DNA of 64,000 bases, taken from assembly GCF_026341775.1 (NCBI RefSeq), contig NZ_JAPEOB010000002.1, positions 806,001 through 870,000 of the forward strand, read 5' to 3'. Shown here piece after piece: positions 1-8,615 of the stretch; positions within the stretch are counted from its first letter, which is position 1; every line of letters starts with the position of its first letter. The DNA comes from Streptomyces sp. NBC_00654 (GTDB lineage Bacteria > Actinomycetota > Actinomycetes > Streptomycetales > Streptomycetaceae). Both the position numbers and the translations under genes were made by a program. The notes under the pieces were generated by a model that saw only the letters and a list, made by a program, of their open reading frames with translations, searched no databases and had not been told where the DNA came from.

Positions 1-1598
1 TAGGTCAGCGTCTTCGTGACCGGCTGGTTCATCTCGTAGGGCCAGCTGGTGAAGCCGAGGTCGGCGCTGCCGGTCGCGGTGATCTGCGCGGCGATCGCGG
101 ACGGGACGTCCACGCGGCCCGCGCCCACCTCGTACGACGTACCGCCGATCTGCTCGGACGTGCTCATCAGCCCGTCCTTGAGCTGCTGTCCGCTCCAGTC
201 GGGGTGCTTCTCGGCGAGCAGCGCCGCCACGCCCGCGACGTGCGGGGTGGCCATGGACGTGCCACTCATCGATGTGTACGGGCCACTGCCGCTCACGAGC
301 TGCGAGCGGGCCGCGAGGATGTCCACGCCCGGCGCGGACAGGTCGGGCTTCAGCGCGTTGTCGCCGAAGCGCGGGCCCTGGCTGGAGAACGCCGCACGCC
401 TGTCGGCGGAGTCGACCGCGCCGATCGTCAGCGCGGAGTCGGCCGCGCCGGGGGAACCGATGCTGCCGGGTGAGCCGGCGTTGCCGGCCGCGATCACGAA
501 CAGGGCGCCCGTGTCCTTGGAGAGGGCGTTCACCGCCTGGGCCATCGGGTCGGTGCCGTCGCTGCCCTCCCGCGATCCGAGGCTCATGGAGATGATCTTG
601 GCGTGGACGTCCTTGGCCGCCCATTCCATCCCGGCGATGATCTGTGAATCGAATCCGGAACCCTCGTTGTTGAGAACCTTGCCGACGGCGAGCGTGGCGC
701 CGGGCGCGACTCCCTTCTCCTTGCCGTCGGACGCGGCACCGCTGCCGCCGACGGTGGAGGAGACATGGGTGCCGTGGCCGTGCCGGTCGGCGACCTCCTG
801 GCCGTCGATGAAGCTCCTGGTCTCGCTCACCCGGTCCTTGAGGTCGGGATGGGTCAGGTCCGCGCCCGTGTCGAGGACGGCGACCTTGACACCTTTGCCG
901 GTCAGCCCGTCCTCCCAGGCGGCGGGGGTGCCGATCTGGGCGTTACTGGCCTCCATCGCGGCGTCGACGCGTGCGTCCAGCCAGATCTTCTCGACGCCTC
1001 CCGACAGACGCGCGCGGCCTGAAGTCGCTCCGCGTACGGCGGAGCCGGCTTCCGGTGCGACCGTGCGCCAGAACTCCCCGGACTTCGATGCCTCCAGGGC
1101 CGCACCGCCTATGCTCGGCAGCCCACGGACCTGGCGGGCTCCGTGCGGTGTCGTACTCCGGGCGTTCTTCGCATACGTCACGATGAGCGGGAGGCCACCG
1201 GACGACGCGTCGCCGAACCCCTGCTCGATCAGAGCCGTGACGTCGAAGAGTCCGGCGTCGAGGACGCCCGCCCGGAGGTAGGGCCGGACCTCGTCGGGTA
1301 CGACGGTGATCCGGCCGTCCGATATCTCGCTGCGAACCGCTCCGGTCGCGCCCTCGGGGCGCTCCACGGCGACCGCCTTCCGGCCCGCCCCGAGGTCGGT
1401 CACGGTCACCTGGTCACCGGTGATCAGGGTGACGGTTCGCGCGGTGCCGGGTGCACGGACGGGCGATGCGGCACGGTCGGTGCCCGCCCCCGCCGCGCCC
1501 GATGCCCCGGCCGCGACGGCCTGCCCGGCCGGAAGCAGGACGAGCGACAGCCCCGCCGCCAGCAGCCTGGTCCTCCGTCTCGCGGATGATCTGGTCAT
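1..1598 (-). CDS. Secreted S8 (subtilisin-like) serine peptidase, partial
   Basis: Extracellular serine protease, incomplete: the reading frame runs off the left edge after about 532 codons. The start ATG gives an Arg-rich n-region, a hydrophobic core and an Ala-rich cleavage region, a typical Sec signal peptide. The catalytic triad is complete: Asp243 in VLDTG, His275 in HGTHV and Ser448 in GTSMATPHVAG, with the oxyanion AAGNAG motif between them. The long stretch before Asp243 looks like a propeptide, and sequence continues past the catalytic core, as in the large (about 1,000-residue) Streptomyces subtilases that carry C-terminal beta domains. It is divergent from dhaK across a 455-bp region. 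The family assignment is secure; the substrate is not known. Confidence 0.95.
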   Translation of the reverse strand, partial: MTRSSARRRTRLLAAGLSLVLLPAGQAVAAGASGAAGAGTDRAASPVRAPGTARTVTLITGDQVTVTDLGAGRKAVAVERPEGATGAVRSEISDGRITVVPDEVRPYLRAGVLDAGLFDVTALIEQGFGDASSGGLPLIVTYAKNARSTTPHGARQVRGLPSIGGAALEASKSGEFWRTVAPEAGSAVRGATSGRARLSGGVEKIWLDARVDAAMEASNAQIGTPAAWEDGLTGKGVKVAVLDTGADLTHPDLKDRVSETRSFIDGQEVADRHGHGTHVSSTVGGSGAASDGKEKGVAPGATLAVGKVLNNEGSGFDSQIIAGMEWAAKDVHAKIISMSLGSREGSDGTDPMAQAVNALSKDTGALFVIAAGNAGSPGSIGSPGAADSALTIGAVDSADRRAAFSSQGPRFGDNALKPDLSAPGVDILAARSQLVSGSGPYTSMSGTSMATPHVAGVAALLAEKHPDWSGQQLKDGLMSTSEQIGGTSYEVGAGRVDVPSAIAAQITATGSADLGFTSWPYEMNQPVTKTLT

Positions 1599-2053
1599 GG
1601 ATGGCTTCTCCTCCACGCACCCGGTGAATGGGTGGTTCCGGGTGCTGCACAGAGTTTTCGCGGCGGCAACTCGCGTGTCGACCGTTCCGCCCTGGCGGAT
1701 GCCTGCCTTGACGGAGACCCGTCAAGGTGCGGCCGCGGTGCACGGAATCACCCTGCGCCCGGCCGTGGTGACGGACCCACTGGCCGAAAATCACTCCCCG
1801 AACACTCCGGGGATCACCTTCGGGACTCGTGGGCGGGCAGAGGCCCGGGTCCCCTGAGCGACACCGCCATGAGCACGCTCCCGCACGCCCGGGTCTACGG
1901 TGGAGAGCGACTGCCCGGCGGGCGGCCCGAAGACCGGCCGGTCATGGACCGCCCGTGTCAGCGGTCGGCGTCCACGTCCGTACACGTCACTACCGTGCTC
2001 AGCAGGAACGGCGCACTTCGTCAGACCTCTGCCAGGTTCACGAGGAGACAGAC
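1599..2053. promoter_or_regulatory. Divergent intergenic region between the subtilase gene and dhaK
   Basis: No convincing gene. It should hold the promoters of both divergent genes. Two hairpins are visible. One is a perfect 9-bp stem (CCTTGACGG / CCGTCAAGG, loop AGAC) at 1706-1727. The other is a shorter CCCCG/CGGGG stem near 1796-1814. A good ribosome-binding site for dhaK (GAGGAG) lies at about 2042-2047. No clear -10/-35 pair could be assigned. Confidence 0.4.
1706..1727. repeat. Perfect 9-bp inverted repeat with 4-nt loop
   Basis: CCTTGACGG and CCGTCAAGG flank AGAC, about 110 bp upstream of the subtilase start and 330 bp upstream of dhaK. It could be an operator or an mRNA leader hairpin for the subtilase gene. 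A terminator role is unlikely because no gene ends here. Confidence 0.4.
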
Positions 2054-3046
2054 ATGAAAATGCTCATCAACGTCCCGGAGACCGTGGTCGACGACGCGCT
2101 CCGGGGCATGGCCGCCGCGCACCCCGAGCTGACCGTCGATGTCGACAACCGGGTGGTCGTGCGTCGCGACGCCCCCGTGGCCGGGAAGGTCGGGCTCGTG
2201 TCCGGCGGCGGGTCCGGGCACGAGCCGTTGCACGCCGGGTTCGTCGGGCCGGGGATGCTCTCCGCCGCCTGTCCCGGGGAGGTGTTCACCTCGCCCGTAC
2301 CGGATCAGATGGTACGGGCCGCCGCCGCGGTCGACAGCGGGGCCGGGGTCCTCTTCATCGTCAAGAACTACACCGGTGACGTGCTGAACTTCGAGATGGC
2401 CGCCGAACTCGCCGAGGACGAGGGCGTACGGGTCGCCCAGGTTCTCGTCGATGACGACGTGGCGGTGAGCGACAGTACGTTCACGGCCGGGCGGCGGGGC
2501 ACGGGGGCGACGCTGTTCGTCGAGAAGATCGCCGGGGCCGCCGCCGACGAGGGCGCGTCGCTGGAGCGGGTGACCGAGGTGGCGCGGCAGGTGAACGCGC
2601 GGTCCCGGAGCTTCGGGGTGGCACTGAGTTCGGTCACCACTCCGGCGAAGGGCAGTCCCACCTTCGATCTTCCCCCGGGTGAGCTGGAGTTGGGCATCGG
2701 CATTCACGGCGAACCCGGCCGGGAACGGCGCCCCATGATGACCTCCGGGGAGATCGCCGACTTCGCGGTGCACGCCGTGCTGGACGACCTTCGGCCCACC
2801 GGCCCGGTGCTGGTGCTCGTGAACGGTATGGGGGCGACCGGGCTGCTGGAGCTGTACGGGTTCACTGCCGAGGTGCAGCGGGTGCTCTCCGGGCGAGGTG
2901 TCCCCGTGGCCCGTACGCTCGTGGGGAACTACGTGACCTCGCTCGACATGGCGGGCTGCTCGGTGACGCTGTGTCAGGTCGACGAGGAGCTGCTGCGGCT
3001 CTGGGACGCGCCCGTGCGGACTGCCGCGCTCCGCTGGGGCTGCTGA
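2054..3046 (+). CDS. dhaK: Dihydroxyacetone kinase subunit DhaK
   Basis: Substrate-binding subunit of the PTS-dependent dihydroxyacetone kinase. It binds dihydroxyacetone covalently through a histidine, for phosphoryl transfer from DhaL. The translation has the DhaK signatures: GGGSGHEPLHAGFVG near residues 50-65, an NYTGD motif near 110, and GIGIHGEPG, whose His218 is the expected hemiaminal-forming residue. The start was set at ATG 2054, which has a GAGGAG site 7 bases upstream and gives a 330-residue protein, normal for the family. An in-frame extension back to 1829 has no family similarity. It leads the dhaK-dhaL-dhaM operon. The cytosolic product would feed dihydroxyacetone phosphate into glycolysis. 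Confidence 0.95.
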   Translation: MKMLINVPETVVDDALRGMAAAHPELTVDVDNRVVVRRDAPVAGKVGLVSGGGSGHEPLHAGFVGPGMLSAACPGEVFTSPVPDQMVRAAAAVDSGAGVLFIVKNYTGDVLNFEMAAELAEDEGVRVAQVLVDDDVAVSDSTFTAGRRGTGATLFVEKIAGAAADEGASLERVTEVARQVNARSRSFGVALSSVTTPAKGSPTFDLPPGELELGIGIHGEPGRERRPMMTSGEIADFAVHAVLDDLRPTGPVLVLVNGMGATGLLELYGFTAEVQRVLSGRGVPVARTLVGNYVTSLDMAGCSVTLCQVDEELLRLWDAPVRTAALRWGC

Positions 3047-3166
3047 GCCCCGGCGCCCCGCGTACCGACCGCCCCGCTCTCACCCGTACCGCCCGCCCCG
3101 CCCGTCCGCTGCGCGCACAGCGCCGGGATCCCCCGCGCCGGACCGGACCGAGGAACAGGAGACCTT

Positions 3167-3829
3167 GTGCTCGACACCGACTTCTTCCGCCGTTGGATGG
3201 CCGCCGTAGCGGCTGCCGTGGACCGTGAGGCGGACCGTCTGACCGAACTGGACTCGGCGATCGGTGACGCCGACCACGGCAGCAATCTCCAGCGCGGCTT
3301 CACCGCGGTGACGGCGGTCCTGGCCAAGGACGCCCCCTCGACGCCTGGAGCCGTACTGACCCTCGCCGGACGACAGCTGATCTCCACCGTGGGCGGTGCG
3401 TCCGGGCCGCTGTACGGAACGCTGCTGCGCCGTACGGGCAAGGCCCTGGGCGAGTCCGCCGAGGTGACGCCGGGGCAACTGGCCGAGGCCTTCGCCGCGG
3501 GGGTCGCGGCAGTGGGGCAGCTCGGCGGGGCGCAGGCCGGGGACAAGACGATGCTCGACGCGCTGCTGCCCGCCGCCGACGCCCTGGGTTCGTCGTTCCG
3601 GGCGGCCGGGGACGCGGCGCGGGCCGGTGCGCTGGCCACGGTTCCCCTCCAGGCGCGCAAGGGGCGGGCCAGCTATCTCGGCGCGCGCAGCATCGGGCAC
3701 GAGGATCCGGGGGCCGCCTCGTCCGCGCTGCTGGTCGCCGCGCTGGTCGAGGCCGAAGAGCCGGCCGGGGCCGGGGAGAGCACCGCAAACACCGGGGCCG
3801 GCGGGATGACGGACGGGAGCGGCGCATGA
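3167..3829 (+). CDS. dhaL: Dihydroxyacetone kinase subunit DhaL (ADP-binding)
   Basis: DhaL carries a tightly bound ADP as cofactor. It is rephosphorylated by DhaM and passes the phosphate to dihydroxyacetone on DhaK. The 220-residue protein shows the expected GDADHGSN Mg-ADP ligand motif near residue 30, a GGASGPLYGT loop near 78, GDKTMLD near 125 and a C-terminal KGRASYLG segment. The start is GTG 3167, preceded by an AGGAACAGGAG site. It lies 120 bp after dhaK. Its stop overlaps the dhaM start by four bases (ATGA), so the two are probably translationally coupled. Confidence 0.95.
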   Translation: MLDTDFFRRWMAAVAAAVDREADRLTELDSAIGDADHGSNLQRGFTAVTAVLAKDAPSTPGAVLTLAGRQLISTVGGASGPLYGTLLRRTGKALGESAEVTPGQLAEAFAAGVAAVGQLGGAQAGDKTMLDALLPAADALGSSFRAAGDAARAGALATVPLQARKGRASYLGARSIGHEDPGAASSALLVAALVEAEEPAGAGESTANTGAGGMTDGSGA

Positions 3830-4236
3830 GTGCGCGCGAGCAGGTCGGGATCGTCCTGGTCTCGCACAGCGGGCCGGTGGCCGAGTCCGTCGCCGAGCTG
3901 GCACGGGGGCTCGCGGCGGGGGGTGCCACCGCACCCGTCGCCGCGGCCGGTGGTCTGCCCGACGGGGGGTTCGGGACCAGCGCCGAACTGATCGCCCGCG
4001 CCGCCGAGTCGGTCGACCGCGGGGCCGGGATCGCGGTGCTGGTCGATCTTGGCAGCGCGGTGCTGACGGTGAAGTCGATGCTCGCCGAGGGCGACGAGCT
4101 GCCGGCCGGGGCACGTCTGGTCGACGCGCCGTTCGTCGAGGGGGCCGTGGCCGCTCTGGTCACCGCGTCGGCGGGCGGGGATCTGGCGGCGGTGGAGGCC
4201 GCGGCCTCGGAGGCGTACGGATACCGCAAGGCCTGA
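3826..4236 (+). CDS. dhaM: PTS-dependent dihydroxyacetone kinase phosphotransferase subunit DhaM
   Basis: DhaM has an EIIA-Man-like fold that accepts phosphate from HPr and hands it to the ADP of DhaL. The phosphorylated residue should be His14 in the LVSHS motif at the end of the first beta strand. At 136 residues this is the short single-domain form, without the HPr- and EI-like domains fused in E. coli DhaM, so it must rely on the general PTS proteins encoded elsewhere. The GTSAELI and VLVDLGSAVLTVK segments are typical. The last gene of dhaKLM, it is followed by a strong terminator. Confidence 0.93.
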   Translation: MSAREQVGIVLVSHSGPVAESVAELARGLAAGGATAPVAAAGGLPDGGFGTSAELIARAAESVDRGAGIAVLVDLGSAVLTVKSMLAEGDELPAGARLVDAPFVEGAVAALVTASAGGDLAAVEAAASEAYGYRKA

Positions 4237-4354
4237 GGCCGTTGCCCGGGGCCTGATCCGGACGGGGGCGGACGGCCCGGAACGGACCCGGGGCCGACAT
4301 GGAGCGGCCCCGGACCAGCCCGACTCGGGGCCGGCCCTGGACGCCCCGGGGTAC

Positions 4355-4396
4355 GCCCCGGTCCCGCGTCCACCTGGGTGGACGCGGGACCGGGGC
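4355..4396. terminator. 19-bp hairpin, bidirectional terminator
   Basis: A near-perfect GC-rich stem of 19 bp with a 4-nt loop (CTGG) lies between the convergent ends of dhaM (+) and the phosphodiester glycosidase gene (-). There is no U tract, which is usual for Streptomyces terminators. Confidence 0.8.
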
Positions 4397-4406
4397 CGGC
4401 CGGGTG

Positions 4407-7400
4407 TCAGGCGGCCGGGACCGCCGCCCCCACCGCTGCCCCCACCGCTGCCGCGATCTCGACGCGGGCCCGCCGCGTCGTGCCGTTGACCGTCACCGCA
4501 AGTGTGACGGTGCCGGGCCGCAGCGCCGTGAGGACGCCGGTGACCGGGTCGAGGACGGCCGCATGGCGTCGCCGGGCGTCGTCCGGGTCACCGACGTACA
4601 CGTTCGGCGAACCCGTCCAGTCCGCGCTGAGCGGGAAGGCCACGGGTACGGAGCGCGCCCCCTGGACGACGCTCGCGCCCACCTTCGTACGCTCCCCCGG
4701 GCGGATCACCGTCGGTGCGTCGAGGACGAGGGAGTCGACGTGCGCCCGGGTCTGGACGGAGACCCAGTCGGGGCCGCCCCGCCACGGGTTGTTGCGGGCC
4801 GCCGCCTGTTCACCGGCCTGGACCCGGTCGGCGCCGATGAGGGACCAGCCCGTGAATCCGCCCTCCCCGGCGGGACCCGCCGGGGCCTTGCCGGAGTTCC
4901 CGTTGATCAGGTACGGGACTCCGTCGACGTGCGAGGCGTGGAAGACCCCCACATGGCCGCCGATGAAGGCCGCGCCCTTGCCCGTCGTACGGCGGAAGCC
5001 GGCGAGCCACTGCTCGACCAGGGCGGCTTCCTTGCGGTCGCCGAGCCTGCTGCCCTGCTGCGGGGTGGGGTCGCGCGGCGGGACGTGCTCGATCACCATG
5101 ACCGAACCGATCCGGCGGTCCCGGGCGGCCGCGTCGAGCTGCTCCCGGAGCTGCCTGATCTGGGCGAAGCCTCCGCCGCGCAGGCTGAGGCTGGAGGTGT
5201 CGAGGGTGATGACCCGGGTGCCCTTGTGGTCGAACGTCCGCTGGGCGGGCCCGAATTCGGTCACGAAGTTGTCGATGCGGCCGCCCATCACCTCGTGATT
5301 GCCCGGTACGTAGTACCAGGGCACGGCATCGCCGAGCTCCTCGGTCAGGATCTTCCGTGCGAAGGCGAGGTCGGCGGGCGAGCCCTCGTCCACCAGGTCT
5401 CCGTTGACGACGAGGAAGTCGGGCCGCGCGGCCCTGATCTCGCGCAGGGTGCGGCGGGCCCGGTCGACGATCGCGCTGTCCGGGTCACGGGCGACGAACT
5501 GGGCGTCCGACATCACCGCGAACTGCCAGTCCCGGCGCTCGGTCGTCGCGGCCGGGTCGATCAGCGGGTCGGACGGCACCGGCTGTGCGGGCAGGTCCAC
5601 GGTCGGCGGGACCTGCGCCGTCAGGTCGTCGATGACGATCCCGCCGGTGTACTGCCGGGCGGCCGCCGTCTCGGCCAGATAGAACCGGTGCACGCTCAGC
5701 GGCATCGCGACGCCCTGCGGGACGGCGAAGGTGATCTGCCGCCACCCGGTCCAGGTGATGTACGGGCCGCGCAGCAACTGGTCGGAGCCCGCCGCGTCCT
5801 TGAGGTGCAGGGTCGGCCAGGCGCTCTTGCCGTCGCCCTTGACCCACAGCCGGAACGACTGGGGCTGTCCGGGTACGGCGACCGGCGCGGGCGGGGTGGC
5901 GTAGGCGGCGCGGGTCGCGGTGGACCGGGTGAAGTCGTAGGTGAGCTTCAGTCCGGTGCCGGTGTGGCCCTCCGGTGTGGCGGCGAGCGAACCGTCGGCG
6001 CGCGCCTGGCTGAACTTCCAGGCCGCGGCGTCGTCGAAGGCGGCGACGGCCTGTTCGGTGAGGCCGACGCCGGCCGCGAGGACGGTGGTGGCGCCCGCGA
6101 CGGTCGCGGTGATCCGGCCGGCTCCGCCGCCGGTGCGGGAGCGGACCTCGAAGGATCCCTGTCCGTTGTCACGGATGTCGAACAGCGTGTGGTCGTAGTC
6201 GAGTTCGATGTCGCGCGGCTCGACGGGGGCACTGGTGCCGTGGGCGTCCAGCCCGACGAAGCCGAACGTTCCCGTGGCCTTCGCGTCCGCGAGGCCGACG
6301 CGCCGTGTCGTCGGCTCGATGCGGGCGAGCTCGTCCAGGACGGTCAGCCGGATGCTGCCGTGCGCGGCTCCGCGCCGGGCCGTCACCTCGGTACTGCCGC
6401 TGCGGCGGGCGGTGAACAGACCGTGGCTGTCGACCCGGCCCGCCGCCGGGCTCGTACCCCAGCGCGGGGCTCCCGCGGCGGGGCCGTACGTCTCGTCGTA
6501 ACCGGCCGCGGTGAGGGAACGGCTCAGGCCGGGGAAGACCCGGTCCGGGTGTCCGCCCCTGACCGGATCGGTGCCCGGTGCGGCCCCGGCGGGGGTCCGG
6601 GTCTCCACCCGGAAGCCCTTCAGTCTCCCGCTGCCGTCGGGGGCGGTGAGGGCGAGGCCGTTGGGGACGGTGCGCTCGCTGCCGTCGGACGGGCTGTTCT
6701 CCACCTGGAGCGTGTCGCTGCCGGGCTCGCGGGCGACGAGCGTCGAGGAGCCGCCGCCGTCCAGGTTGAGGGCGCTGTACGAACCGGCGCGGCGCATCAT
6801 CAGGCCGAGCTCGGTGAGGGTGACGCCACCGCTGTCGGCCTGCCGGCCGTCGACCGTGACGACCTGCATGGTGCGGCCGTCCTTGGAGAAACCGACGGCG
6901 GTACGGGGCGCCGGGGTGTTGTTGCCCTCGCCGTCGTGGTTCTGGGAGGTGCCGTCGACGACGAGGAGTTCCCGGCCGCCGACCGCCGTGCGCGGTACGG
7001 GCCCGCCGTCCGTGCGCGCCCGGTGGGCAAGTGCGACCGGGTCGCCCGGACGCAGCGCGGTCACGAGCGCCGCGCCCGCCTCCCGGCCGACCAGGACGGT
7101 GGTGCCGTCCGGGACGGGCCCCGTGCCGGGGGTGTCCGACACGGAGACGACCTTCCCCTCCCGTACGACGGCTTCCGCGACCGGGACGGCCGCGTCGACG
7201 GTCAGCCCGCGGTCCGCGCTGCCCCAGGCCGAGGTGTACGCGCCCACGCCCTGGGCCGGCACGTTGGCGGCGTTGAACGCGGCCAGCGGGTGCTCGCCGG
7301 ACGGGAGGGTCAGCGTGCCCTCGAAGTACAGCTCCAGGATCCGGCCCGCGCTCTGCGGGCCGATGCCGACCGCCCGGTGGATGCCCGGCGCCGGGGAGTG

Positions 7401-7913
7401 GACGGCCCGGCCGTCCTTGATACCGGGACCGAGCGGAGCACCGGTCTCGTTGATGTCGAAGAAGTCCGCGTTGATCGCGGCGACGGTACGGCGGCCGCGT
7501 CCCGGATCGTGCCGGGCTGCGAGGTCGGAGACCGGGCGCCGGTCGGCGACCTTGCCCGAGGAGAGGTAGTCGGCGCGCACCTGGTCACCGCCGAGGTCCA
7601 CGGAGAGGGCATCCACCCGCAGCCACTTGTCGGACTCCAGCCGGTCGTACGAGCTGAGGCGGACACCGGGAGCGATCGGCCGGGAGGTACGGGCGGTCTC
7701 GATGCCGTCGCCGTCCACCACGGAGCGGACCGCGCCGGCCGCGCCGCTCGCGGCGGGCGGGGCGACGGGTCTGAGGACTTCGGCGGCATCACGGGGACGG
7801 GGGTCGGGGGTCGAATCGGCGGCCGCCGGGGCGAGTGCCCCGGCCGTCATCGCGGTCACCATCGCGAGCAGCACGAGCGGCCGCACAGCGGTACCGACTA
7901 TGCCAAGGCCCAC
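4407..7913 (-). CDS. Secreted phosphodiester glycosidase / metallophosphoesterase fusion protein
   Basis: A 1,168-residue exported protein with two catalytic modules. After a signal peptide (about 1-33) comes a NAGPA-type phosphodiester glycosidase domain (about 60-420; VAAINADFFD, then GRTMQVVTVDGR, then SALNLDGGGSSTL). This family removes the sugar from a sugar-phosphodiester. A Big2/Ig-like and carbohydrate-binding-like middle follows. Then comes a calcineurin-type metallophosphoesterase (about 795-1060) with metal ligands in SDAQF (Asp803), NGDLVDEG, GNHE (His873) and GGHVGVFH, and a final Ig-like domain. Together they could cleave a phosphodiester-linked sugar and then remove the exposed phosphate from a wall or exopolymer substrate; that is inference. 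GTG 7913 was chosen because AGGAGG sits just upstream; the open frame extends 38 codons further without signal-peptide logic. Confidence 0.85.
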   Translation of the reverse strand: MGLGIVGTAVRPLVLLAMVTAMTAGALAPAAADSTPDPRPRDAAEVLRPVAPPAASGAAGAVRSVVDGDGIETARTSRPIAPGVRLSSYDRLESDKWLRVDALSVDLGGDQVRADYLSSGKVADRRPVSDLAARHDPGRGRRTVAAINADFFDINETGAPLGPGIKDGRAVHSPAPGIHRAVGIGPQSAGRILELYFEGTLTLPSGEHPLAAFNAANVPAQGVGAYTSAWGSADRGLTVDAAVPVAEAVVREGKVVSVSDTPGTGPVPDGTTVLVGREAGAALVTALRPGDPVALAHRARTDGGPVPRTAVGGRELLVVDGTSQNHDGEGNNTPAPRTAVGFSKDGRTMQVVTVDGRQADSGGVTLTELGLMMRRAGSYSALNLDGGGSSTLVAREPGSDTLQVENSPSDGSERTVPNGLALTAPDGSGRLKGFRVETRTPAGAAPGTDPVRGGHPDRVFPGLSRSLTAAGYDETYGPAAGAPRWGTSPAAGRVDSHGLFTARRSGSTEVTARRGAAHGSIRLTVLDELARIEPTTRRVGLADAKATGTFGFVGLDAHGTSAPVEPRDIELDYDHTLFDIRDNGQGSFEVRSRTGGGAGRITATVAGATTVLAAGVGLTEQAVAAFDDAAAWKFSQARADGSLAATPEGHTGTGLKLTYDFTRSTATRAAYATPPAPVAVPGQPQSFRLWVKGDGKSAWPTLHLKDAAGSDQLLRGPYITWTGWRQITFAVPQGVAMPLSVHRFYLAETAAARQYTGGIVIDDLTAQVPPTVDLPAQPVPSDPLIDPAATTERRDWQFAVMSDAQFVARDPDSAIVDRARRTLREIRAARPDFLVVNGDLVDEGSPADLAFARKILTEELGDAVPWYYVPGNHEVMGGRIDNFVTEFGPAQRTFDHKGTRVITLDTSSLSLRGGGFAQIRQLREQLDAAARDRRIGSVMVIEHVPPRDPTPQQGSRLGDRKEAALVEQWLAGFRRTTGKGAAFIGGHVGVFHASHVDGVPYLINGNSGKAPAGPAGEGGFTGWSLIGADRVQAGEQAAARNNPWRGGPDWVSVQTRAHVDSLVLDAPTVIRPGERTKVGASVVQGARSVPVAFPLSADWTGSPNVYVGDPDDARRRHAAVLDPVTGVLTALRPGTVTLAVTVNGTTRRARVEIAAAVGAAVGAAVPAA

Positions 7914-8111
7914 AAGTCCTCCTGGGAAGAAGCTGGTTGCACGGGCGGAAAGCACTGACGGCGGACAGCATGGCCGCACGGACAGGGAGGCACCAGAGGA
8001 CGTCGGGGACATCGGAGGGAACACCACACGGCGGGCGGATGACCGTCATGATCACCCAGATGCGCCGCGCCGGCGTGGCGGCCCACCGTCGAGGGCCGCA
8101 CACTTGACGGC

Positions 8112-8615
8112 ATGTCGACGCTCAAGCGCAGCGCGGGCCTTCTCCTCTACCGGGTGACGGACACCGGGGACGGGCCGGAGTTCGAGGTGCTGATCGGCCA
8201 TATGGGCGGCCCGTTCTGGGCGCGCCGTGAGGCGGCCGCCTGGTCGGTCCCCAAGGGCGAGTACGGCCCCGAGGAGCAGCCTGCCGCGGCCGCCCGCCGG
8301 GAGTTCGAGGAGGAACTGGGGCTACCGGTCCCGGAGGGCGCGTGGGTACCGCTCGGCTCCGCGCGGCAGCCGAGCGGCAAGACGGTGACCGTATGGGCGC
8401 TGGAGGCGGAGCTGGATCCGGCGACGGCCGTACCGGGGACCTTCACCATGGAGTGGCCGAAGGGGTCCGGCGTGCAGCAGGAGTTCCCGGAGATGGACCG
8501 GTTCGCCTGGTGCGCGCCGGAGCAGGCCGCCGAGCGGCTGGTCACGGGCCAGCGGGTCTTCCTCGACCGCCTGCGCGGTCATGTCCGCGAGACGCGTGAC
8601 TCCACGGGCGGATAG
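8112..8615 (+). CDS. Nudix hydrolase
   Basis: Small cytosolic pyrophosphohydrolase of 167 residues. The Nudix box (G-x5-E-x7-REFEEELG) is complete at about residues 51-73, with all Mg-binding glutamates. The N-terminal SAGLLLYR and WSVPKGE strands match the subgroup annotated in actinomycetes as NUDIX-domain proteins related to diadenosine-polyphosphate hydrolases. There is no clear Shine-Dalgarno before ATG 8112, so translation may be leaderless or weak. It is convergent with the ABC-F gene, and the two coding ends overlap by 37 bp. The exact substrate cannot be told from sequence. Confidence 0.9.
   Translation: MSTLKRSAGLLLYRVTDTGDGPEFEVLIGHMGGPFWARREAAAWSVPKGEYGPEEQPAAAARREFEEELGLPVPEGAWVPLGSARQPSGKTVTVWALEAELDPATAVPGTFTMEWPKGSGVQQEFPEMDRFAWCAPEQAAERLVTGQRVFLDRLRGHVRETRDSTGG

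Noticed and set aside
4299..7958. 1,219-codon plus-strand open frame opposite the phosphodiester glycosidase gene
   Set aside because: It is the antisense shadow of a gene with clear domains; composition is Gly/Arg/Asp-rich with no recognisable motif, as expected from high GC at third positions.
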